This document shows, piece after piece, positions 17,501-23,586 of a stretch of DNA of 64,000 nucleotides (position 1 is its first letter; every line of letters starts with the position of its first letter). The stretch spans positions 1-64,000 of the forward strand of contig CAZCVI010000029.1 in assembly GCA_964502145.1 (NCBI GenBank), read 5' to 3'. This DNA comes from CAZCVI01 sp964502145. Lineage in GTDB: Bacteria > Acidobacteriota > Aminicenantia > UBA2199. The notes below the pieces were generated by a model. The model had not been told where the DNA came from and did not search any database. It was given only the letters and a program-made list of their open reading frames with translations. Made by a program: the position numbers and the translations under genes.

Positions 17501-18451
17501 TCAATTGGTAATGGTGGATATGTCCGCGGGGTAAAAATCTTAACGCAAAGCATGGAAGAGATTGCAGGACCAACCTCAAAAAAAATCTATGATTTCATCT
17601 TTATGCCTGTTGAGAGGGATCTCAAAAATTATGGTGCAACAAATATTATGGTTTATCTGGATGGTGTATTACGGGATATTCCTTTCGCAACCCTTTGGGA
17701 TGGTAAGAGCTTTCTGGTGCAACGTTTCCGACTTTCTAATATTACTACATCCAGCTTACTAAATATTAAGGATGAACCCTCACCAAATTTTAAAATCCTG
17801 GGTATGGGTACACCCGAGGGTGGTCTGATATTTGCCCCATCACCTGGTATTGCTGATGAAATCCAGGCTATCGTCAATGATAAAAGTAGTGGATACCATG
17901 GTATGATTGAGGGTAAAGTCTTGGTAAATAATACTTTTACAAAAAATAACATGATAGCGCAACTCAAGTCTGGACAGTATCCCCTTGTGCATATTGCTAG
18001 TCATTTTCAATTCAACCCAAGTAGTGAAAATGAAAGCTTTATGTTACTGGGAGATGGCAACAAAATGACTTTATCTGAAATTCGTAGGGAGAATAATTTA
18101 TTTTATAATGTAGATATGTTGGTATTATCCTCATGCCAGACAGCAACAGGTAGCGGCAATGGCGAGGAAATTGACGGTTTCGCTGAATTAGCTCTTATAA
18201 GCGGTGCCAAATGCGTGGTGGGTTCCTTGTGGAACGTAGGAGATAACAGCACCAAAGAATTGATGGTGGCGTTTTACCAAAACCTTACGGAAAAACGTTT
18301 CACCAGCAAAATTGAAGCACTCCGTCAAGCACAACTGGAAGTGTCCGGCTTGGATGATCTCCTGCCTGCCACTCCCATTAAACATAATAAAACAAAATAT
18401 GCCTCTCCTTATTATTGGGGACCTTTTATTATGATGGGCAATTGGCGGTAA
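14558..18451 (+). CDS. Membrane STAND NTPase fused to TPR-CHAT protease
   Basis: A 1297-residue signalling protein. FFGREN leads into a nSTAND/AAA domain with Walker A GKSGIGKTS (49-57) and Walker B VLILDQFEEFF (Asp160). After a basic coiled coil comes one membrane segment (about 440-461), a second coiled coil, five TPRs (about 535-725), a helical linker and a CHAT domain with His1149 (HIASHF) and Cys1193 (SSCQTA). Basic residues precede the membrane segment, so the NTPase should be cytoplasmic and the TPR-CHAT half periplasmic (inference). STAND proteins are switches that oligomerise on sensing a ligand. Its start is 4 nt after the SIR2-TIR stop, with GAAGGA upstream of the ATG. Confidence 0.85.
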   Translation: MKMASTHSNPFKGLNYYEEEDSNIFFGRENESEALTELVKLNRLTLVFGKSGIGKTSLLNAGLFPLLRKINFLPIRIQFNHLVDRMSSDGTSLLNQIKQAITQELNKHDILLMKKGEDVTADAISNEESLWEYFRRVDFKASKPNENDLSNGVTPVLILDQFEEFFRLKKHDPQRQFLMDELFWLVEDQVPPHIEERILSKRESYPYLREHPVFRVLLSFREEYLPHLNEFKKRIPSLHRVLFQITHLNGLQAREVMEKTGAFSDESIKKDILKQFYPDDIDQENICEEKLEIETALFSLLCDQVYEKGVGVLTNQARDEILTEFYQQTLCKLPNCEQLTEWIENHLLTEDGARTPRVLERDFSMRQGIEAAINEKLLRKMYIGEKEHVEIIHDVLAPIIQQQKVQRLEEQKRRSEEQKRLDTEKDLAMKRELRQKRRWMTIISICAIIAVAFAIFAFLQMKVAKKNEHEAIAQRIRADKEKKIADEQAQKLNEQKNVAQENEKIAKENEQKATAEKVKLKRLSNEYDALNKEGRKSNALGETEKALKAFGDALSKARAAGNTTYVADTLNNIGMVYSSLGEKEKAQSYYEQALSLRRAIGDRGGEATTLINIGSVYSSLGEQKKALSHYEQALPIVRAVGDLSGQATTLNNIGSLYDSLGEKKKALSNYEHALPTFVSIGDRRGEATTLNNIGSVYDSLNEKEKALNFYEQALPTFIAVGDHTGEASVLKNLMSLFNSLNNKPVAIFFGKQTVNCYQHLRKNITTLSQKTQHTYLKSVQDTYHYLIDILFQQNRIGEALVVTDMLKDENYFSFIRRDHPISKSTPHFQKIDYTQFEQEWLKKYNETLKNITFVSKQYQELVLVASKNKNDQNFLHQLEVQLSESRRSFEKYLHQLKNTDMYYPKINFNETEIRSVSEKIQAIQSTLRYLDEAEGGKSITLHYFLSVDKINIILTTPFTQVLIPITCDQKIMNNLIMTYHQSIGNGGYVRGVKILTQSMEEIAGPTSKKIYDFIFMPVERDLKNYGATNIMVYLDGVLRDIPFATLWDGKSFLVQRFRLSNITTSSLLNIKDEPSPNFKILGMGTPEGGLIFAPSPGIADEIQAIVNDKSSGYHGMIEGKVLVNNTFTKNNMIAQLKSGQYPLVHIASHFQFNPSSENESFMLLGDGNKMTLSEIRRENNLFYNVDMLVLSSCQTATGSGNGEEIDGFAELALISGAKCVVGSLWNVGDNSTKELMVAFYQNLTEKRFTSKIEALRQAQLEVSGLDDLLPATPIKHNKTKYASPYYWGPFIMMGNWR

Positions 18452-18502
18452 GACACACCTCCTCTCCTTCATTTGACCCACCAAAGGCAAAACATTTTAA
18501 AC

Positions 18503-18532
18503 TTGCAATGCCATACGTCTTTGTTTTATAAT
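18503..18532 (+). promoter_or_regulatory. Sigma-70 promoter of the metacaspase gene
   Basis: TTGCAA (18503-18508), an 18-nt spacer and TATAAT (18527-18532). The start site would be about 12 nt before ATG 18551. It matches the promoter at 9581-9609 in both hexamers. Confidence 0.7.
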
Positions 18533-18550
18533 AAACATTCAGAGGAACAC

Positions 18551-20917
18551 ATGATTAATAAAAGCGTTTCAATAAACAATTTAATCTTTAACCACAAGAG
18601 AGTATGGATTTTAATCCTGGTGCCCTTCTTCTTTCTAAACATGAATGATATGATATTCCCCCAGACCCGACGCGCTCTGCTGGTGGGAATTTCCCAATAC
18701 TCCCACTCTGAACTGACCACTTTTCCCGAATGCAGAAAGGAAAACATAGACAACCTTCCCGGTACCGTGGCAGATATAACCAATATGAAGCAATTGCTGA
18801 TGAGCCGCTTTCACTTTTTGGAGAGTGAAATTACTGTATTGTCAGAACGTGATGCCACCCGCCAAAACATCCTACAGAATTTTAAGGAACAACTCATTGA
18901 CCCTGCAAAGGAAGGCGATATCTGTCTCTTTTATTTTTCCGGTCACGGTTCCCAGATTACCAATTCCTTATCCAATCAGAGTAATAAGCAGGACGAAACA
19001 CTCGTCCCGTATGACTGGTACACGGGCAATCGTGACCTTCGCGACAAAGAGTTAAAGCGACTGTTTAACCTGGTACTCGATAAAAAAGCATATCTCACTG
19101 TAATTGTCGATGCGTGTCACAGTGGTTCCATTGCCCGCGGCCCTATTGAAAAGGGAACCTATCGCCAAGCTCCCCCCAATCTTTGCGACGTGGCAGAACC
19201 ACCAGACAATGCCCCAGACCCCGCTGCCCGCGGCGCTGTGATTCTTGCCGCTGCCCAAGAGTCGGAACTGGCCCGCGAAATTGCAGTGGATAATGTGAAC
19301 GACAAGGGCAAACATTATGAAGGGTTGTTTACCTGGGCATTGCGTTCTACCTTGTTGACCTGTTCCCCGGATGAAGCCATTCATAACGTCATGCTGCGCG
19401 TCGAAGCCTTGATGCACAGCGAAGGATTAAAACAGATAAATAAGTATAGCTTCCCAGACCTCCAAACGAAACCCGAAATACGAAACTGGCCGCTCTTTTG
19501 CCTCAAACCAGGTGAAGCGATGGGTATGGCTTTTGCGGTTAAAGCCATCCATGGAAATACTATTATTATTAATGGCGGTTTGGCTGCGGGAATTCTGGAA
19601 AACTGCGAACTGCAAAAAGCAGGGAACCCTGCTGCCCCTGTTCACGTTCGCGTATCGCAAAGCGTACAGAACCTGAATGAATGCCAAACCACTGTGTTTC
19701 AAGGTGAAGTAAAAAATATAAAAGTCGGTGATCTGTTTACAGTTGAAAAATGGGTCATGCCCCGTGAGTCGCGGATGAGGGTCTGGTTTCCCACCGCTCC
19801 TTTTTCCGCTGCGGAATTAATGCAATTGGCCAAATCAATCACCACTCCTGAATTATTACAACAGGTGGAGTGGCTAAACGACCCCACCAGCAAATCCCCG
19901 GATTATACGATGTATTGGAACAGTTCATCATGGCAATTATTAACCCCCAAGGGCAAGATCATCTCGCTAGGAAAAAAACCGAAAACGGATGATGTGCTGC
20001 AACAAATCAAGACCATTACTCCGCAACCGCAAGGCAAACCGCTGTTTTATTTGCAACTCCCTTTGCCTGTTTCTTTGAGTAACCAGATAAAGGAGTGTGT
20101 GCGTGCGTACCAAGACACGGTGAATATCCTTGATTCCTCCAAAGGCACTATTTATTTCCTCACCGGGCGTTGGCACCAGGAAAAACTGGAATATGCCTGG
20201 CGTGTCCCGGATGTGTTCAAAGATGAGGAAAAGGGGTTTGGCTTGCCGTTAAGAACCCAGTGGCTGGATGCCTCTTCACCGGGTGATATGGATGATATAA
20301 AAAACACGATTGTTTTTCCGCTGCGTGATCTCTTATTAAAACTGGTAAAAATCAGGGCGTGGTTGCAATTGCAAACGCCCCCACCCGCTCAGAATAGGCG
20401 TGTTTTTCCTTATGAATTGGGATTACGAAGAGTGGGAACGCAAGAGTTTAAAACCTCTGGTCCACTGTTATGTAATGACATCTACGGATTTGTGTTGCGT
20501 GCCACTGATGATATACATTCCGGGAATAAAGAAAAAAGGTATGCGTATGCCTTTATTATTGATAGTGATGGCGAAAGCAAGCTGTTGTTTCCCACTCAAG
20601 AACAGGGCAATTCAGAGAATGAATTTCCAGCTACCGATGAATGGCCGCAGGAAATTCAGATGGGTAAAAATGATTTATTTACCATAACCCCTCCTGTGGG
20701 AATGGATACCTATATTGTTTTGACCACGACGGAAAAGATATCCAACCTCAGCGTATTTAATTTTGATGGCGTGCGATCACGTGGTGAAATCCAGTCTCCC
20801 CTGGAACGGTTGCTGGCTGATCTCAGTTCAGCCACTCGTGGAGAGGATTCCAGTTCGTCCCTTATTTCCAACTGGTCCATTAAACATATGCCTGTATTAA
20901 GTAAAAAAGAAGAATAG
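18551..20917 (+). CDS. Exported metacaspase (peptidase C14)
   Basis: A 788-residue protein. ATG 18551 follows CAGAGGAAC; a basic N-terminus and hydrophobic stretch (VWILILVPFFFL) form a signal peptide or anchor. The caspase-fold domain starts at RRALLVGISQYSH and has the dyad His132 (YFSGHGSQ) and Cys189 (VDACHSGS). Metacaspases cleave after Arg/Lys, often Ca2+-dependently. The remaining 450 residues form further beta-rich domains ending in one that resembles the DUF4384 domain common in bacterial metacaspases (KRYAYAFIIDSDGESKLLFP). It is followed after 10 nt by the secreted protein at 20928, probably co-transcribed. Confidence 0.85.
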   Translation: MINKSVSINNLIFNHKRVWILILVPFFFLNMNDMIFPQTRRALLVGISQYSHSELTTFPECRKENIDNLPGTVADITNMKQLLMSRFHFLESEITVLSERDATRQNILQNFKEQLIDPAKEGDICLFYFSGHGSQITNSLSNQSNKQDETLVPYDWYTGNRDLRDKELKRLFNLVLDKKAYLTVIVDACHSGSIARGPIEKGTYRQAPPNLCDVAEPPDNAPDPAARGAVILAAAQESELAREIAVDNVNDKGKHYEGLFTWALRSTLLTCSPDEAIHNVMLRVEALMHSEGLKQINKYSFPDLQTKPEIRNWPLFCLKPGEAMGMAFAVKAIHGNTIIINGGLAAGILENCELQKAGNPAAPVHVRVSQSVQNLNECQTTVFQGEVKNIKVGDLFTVEKWVMPRESRMRVWFPTAPFSAAELMQLAKSITTPELLQQVEWLNDPTSKSPDYTMYWNSSSWQLLTPKGKIISLGKKPKTDDVLQQIKTITPQPQGKPLFYLQLPLPVSLSNQIKECVRAYQDTVNILDSSKGTIYFLTGRWHQEKLEYAWRVPDVFKDEEKGFGLPLRTQWLDASSPGDMDDIKNTIVFPLRDLLLKLVKIRAWLQLQTPPPAQNRRVFPYELGLRRVGTQEFKTSGPLLCNDIYGFVLRATDDIHSGNKEKRYAYAFIIDSDGESKLLFPTQEQGNSENEFPATDEWPQEIQMGKNDLFTITPPVGMDTYIVLTTTEKISNLSVFNFDGVRSRGEIQSPLERLLADLSSATRGEDSSSSLISNWSIKHMPVLSKKEE

Positions 20918-20927
20918 GAGAATAAAC

Positions 20928-22109
20928 ATGAGAAGAGCAAGACATGGTTTCAGTAAAGTAGTAGTGGTATTTTTTCTAATGTTGTTTTTCACCATTGTTG
21001 GTTCTGCGCAAACAGAAGAGAACACCAAAGCCAAAGGCACCATTATTTTTAATTTCATTCAACCCGCCGCTACGGTTCCATCCCAAGGAGCACCCAATCC
21101 CGATGCCCCCCAAACCACTTCTGCCCAACCGGCCCAAACGGTTACAGATACCACCGGCCCCACCTGGTTCTTTATTCCCGGCAAAAGTTATAAAGAGATA
21201 TTAACGGCATTCCAGTATAACCCCGATAGTTTTGCAAATGAACGTTCAAACATAATAAACTTTTTGAATGCCTTAAAGAAAAAATATCCCAAAGGAACAG
21301 ATCGGCGCTGGTTTGGTTCCCGGGGTGATGTATTGGATGCCGTGGTATTCTATAATCCTTCAACGCCCACATCAGCAGCAGTCGCAACAACAGAGGGAAA
21401 ACCGACTTGTTGCTGCTGTGGAAAACAGGTCGCGCAGGTAAATCCATCGGCACAGGAGAATCAAAAAACCATGGCGGCGAAGTTTACCTTTAAAGAGGAT
21501 AAACGCAAAACCAGAATCGCAGGCGATTTGAATACCTTGATTAAATTGATTTTTAAGGTAAGTGCCAAAGGGGGAGAGGATATAACCATCGCTCAAGAAC
21601 AACATACATTAAAAGAGCGTTCTGCTTTACTGACCGTTTCCGTGAGTGTGGGCGAAAAACAAACCACTGCGGTCGTCTTAACCACTGGTCCACAAGAACA
21701 TTGGTTCCTTTCTGCTGACTTGTTGGTGAACAAGATTTCCGAGGTTAAACTGGTGGAAAAAGATAAAGTCAACACCATCGAACCCAAAGAAACACCCAAA
21801 AGCTTTTTTCTAGGAGTGAACTTTCTGTTGGGTGACATTCTTAAAGAGAAGCAGGTCTTTTGGAAGTATTTTTTTGTAAAAGGAATGCTAAAGATTTCCA
21901 AGACACCTTGGGATGGGTATGGCGTGGGGTTAGGGTTTCGTTTTCCCCAATGGCGTATCTTGGGCGTGGACATCTCTGCACTGTCCATTTTTGGCGCGAT
22001 GGTGTGGACCAAGGAGGAGAACGCCGACAAGAGTGTCAAGTTCACCAAGCGGCAAATGCTAATGGGTATCAGTTACAATTTGGACAGGGCTTTGGATTGG
22101 GTTAAATAG
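20928..22109 (+). CDS. Secreted protein of unknown function, metacaspase partner
   Basis: A 393-residue protein with a signal peptide (VVVVFFLMLFFTIVGSAQ), a Pro/Thr/Gln-rich stretch (residues 45-80), a middle segment with CCCCGKQ, and a C-terminal region with alternating aromatic strands (YGVGLGFRFPQWRILGVDIS) that may be a small membrane barrel. I do not recognise a family. Its ribosome-binding site (TAGGAG) follows the metacaspase stop, and the short gap makes it a candidate substrate, inhibitor or anchor of that protease. Confidence 0.65.
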   Translation: MRRARHGFSKVVVVFFLMLFFTIVGSAQTEENTKAKGTIIFNFIQPAATVPSQGAPNPDAPQTTSAQPAQTVTDTTGPTWFFIPGKSYKEILTAFQYNPDSFANERSNIINFLNALKKKYPKGTDRRWFGSRGDVLDAVVFYNPSTPTSAAVATTEGKPTCCCCGKQVAQVNPSAQENQKTMAAKFTFKEDKRKTRIAGDLNTLIKLIFKVSAKGGEDITIAQEQHTLKERSALLTVSVSVGEKQTTAVVLTTGPQEHWFLSADLLVNKISEVKLVEKDKVNTIEPKETPKSFFLGVNFLLGDILKEKQVFWKYFFVKGMLKISKTPWDGYGVGLGFRFPQWRILGVDISALSIFGAMVWTKEENADKSVKFTKRQMLMGISYNLDRALDWVK

Positions 22110-22142
22110 TAGAAATAGGGTGGAAATAGAGAGACGGCACAT

Positions 22143-22271
22143 TACTTGGTGATTGGTCCGGTGGAACAAGCTGAATATCCTGGAATGGCGGAAGTTTTAA
22201 AACACGCGCCTAAATCCTTTAAAAAAGTATTCTCCTTGCCGACGTTTAAGGTTTATCAGGTGGAGAAGTAG
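22143..22271 (+). pseudogene. 3' remnant of a paralogue of the 6590 membrane protein
   Basis: Reads YLVIGPVEQAEYPGMAEVL and on to VYQVEK followed by TAG, matching the last 42 codons of the gene ending at 8671 with few differences (for example VEQAEY for VEQDEY). Upstream sequence shows no further similarity and no start. It is the fossil of a duplicated gene whose body was lost, perhaps when the CHAT/metacaspase block was inserted or rearranged. Confidence 0.9.
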
Positions 22272-22317
22272 TTTTCCCCGATATTATTTTGTCCAGCATT
22301 GTCCGGCATGTTTTGTC

Positions 22318-22346
22318 TTGACCGGTGGTGCAGTCTATTGTATAAT
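22318..22346 (+). promoter_or_regulatory. Sigma-70 promoter of the lipoprotein gene
   Basis: TTGACC (22318-22323), a 17-nt spacer and TATAAT (22341-22346), 50 nt before ATG 22396. Two GTCCA-type repeat units (22292-22312) lie just upstream. Confidence 0.75.
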
Positions 22347-22395
22347 GCATTTTAGCGTCATATAAAACCATCACAATAAAAGAGGAGCTACTCTG

Positions 22396-23421
22396 ATGAC
22401 GATAGATCAAAAAAGTAAAATAAAAAAGTTAATACTGGTATTATTCCTAGTGCTGTTATTTTTTCCCTTTTGTAGCGACCCGCTTCCCGTGGATCCCCCT
22501 CCGCCGCCGCCTCCCCCTCCACCGCCGCCGCCCGTATTGACCGAGCATCGGGTGCCTGTTTATTTCACCAACAATGGGTTCAGCCGCTGTGATCTTTTCA
22601 CCGCGTTTCTTGTACTGGAGCCAAAAGTAACCACCGGTGAAGAATCGGATATCAATAACTATAATGTATCTATAAAGGAAGTGGTCAATCTTACCCGTAC
22701 ACCGGTGGTGGATGAATTTGCCGTGGATTTTATCGCCCCGGATAAACTTCTTTTTGTAATAGCCGACGAAGGTTTGAACGATAGCAATATTGGGAACACT
22801 GAAATTGCGTTTATGAATATGTCAGATCGAATTGTGCATCCCATCACCCCCATAAAAGGGGAATATAGCGGTGATAACTGGGACCCCCACTGGGTGGATA
22901 GTAACACCATTGTCTGGAGTCATCTGGGGCGTCTGGTGCAGTATGATTTACTGACCGGAACGATAACCGATCCCCTCATTCCCGAACTTGAAGGCGTGGT
23001 GTATGATCCGGTGTACCTTTTTCCGGCCAAAGAAAAGATTCTTTATAATGCGCGGAGATCGGGGAAAAAGAACAGTTATTCCTATTCCTTTATAACTCAT
23101 GAAGAAAAGCAATGCCTCCCCCCGGCCTATTTCAATGTATATAAAGATGATAATCCCTCGTGGTATAACGGTGAAAAAATTGTTGGTCATTACTTTGAAA
23201 ATGAGCGGGGGCGTTTATATACCAGGGACGGTGACAACTTTTTAGTCATCACCGATGCCACCCATGATTTCCGTTATGTTGTGGGCACCCAAATCATCGG
23301 GCAGTGGTTTTTTGTATTTTCTGAATGGTCTGACATGGAAAATATCCGCCTATGGATGGCCAATGAAAATGGCACGTGGCTTCAAGACCTTAATCAAGGT
23401 GGTGACGAGTTGTCTTTCTAA
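22396..23421 (+). CDS. Proline-rich lipoprotein with beta-propeller-like domain
   Basis: A 341-residue exported protein. The N-terminal hydrophobic segment ends at FPFC (Cys26), an imperfect lipobox, followed by a run of about 13 prolines (residues 33-46) that could act as a rigid spacer from the membrane. The rest has TolB/WD40-like features, such as the blade GDNWDPHWVDSNTIVWSH. It is a clear paralogue of the protein at 39787-41097. Ligand and partners are unknown. AGAGGAGCT precedes the ATG. Confidence 0.75.
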   Translation: MTIDQKSKIKKLILVLFLVLLFFPFCSDPLPVDPPPPPPPPPPPPPVLTEHRVPVYFTNNGFSRCDLFTAFLVLEPKVTTGEESDINNYNVSIKEVVNLTRTPVVDEFAVDFIAPDKLLFVIADEGLNDSNIGNTEIAFMNMSDRIVHPITPIKGEYSGDNWDPHWVDSNTIVWSHLGRLVQYDLLTGTITDPLIPELEGVVYDPVYLFPAKEKILYNARRSGKKNSYSYSFITHEEKQCLPPAYFNVYKDDNPSWYNGEKIVGHYFENERGRLYTRDGDNFLVITDATHDFRYVVGTQIIGQWFFVFSEWSDMENIRLWMANENGTWLQDLNQGGDELSF

Positions 23422-23425
23422 AAAA

Positions 23426-23522
23426 CACGTGGACGATATGGGCTTTGTGGACCGCAAGTAAAAGCATTTTTTTGTCCACATCGTCCACAACGATTTCAAA
23501 ACAGTGGCGGTGAATTCAGGTC
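23426..23522. repeat. Hairpin repeat element with GTCCA/GTGGAC units
   Basis: GTGGACGATATGGGCTTTGT on the left pairs with GTCCACATCGTCCACAACG on the right, and the element ends in the TGGCGGTGAATTCAGG motif. It is a shorter copy of the palindrome at 6343-6513. Confidence 0.75.
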
Positions 23523-23534
23523 GTTCCCATCATA

Positions 23535-23563
23535 TTGACCCATCCTGTAGTCTGGTGTATAAT
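23535..23563 (+). promoter_or_regulatory. Sigma-70 promoter of the GT39-like gene
   Basis: TTGACC (23535-23540), a 17-nt spacer and TATAAT (23558-23563), 24 nt before ATG 23587; AAAGGAG is the ribosome-binding site. Nearly identical to the promoter at 22318. Confidence 0.8.
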
Positions 23564-23586
23564 GCACTTTTAAAGGAGATACACCA

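Noticed and set aside
9669..22109. Bacterial gasdermin or type III-E CRISPR partner for the CHAT proteins
   Set aside because: No gasdermin-like protein, Cas gene or repeat array is present in the window.
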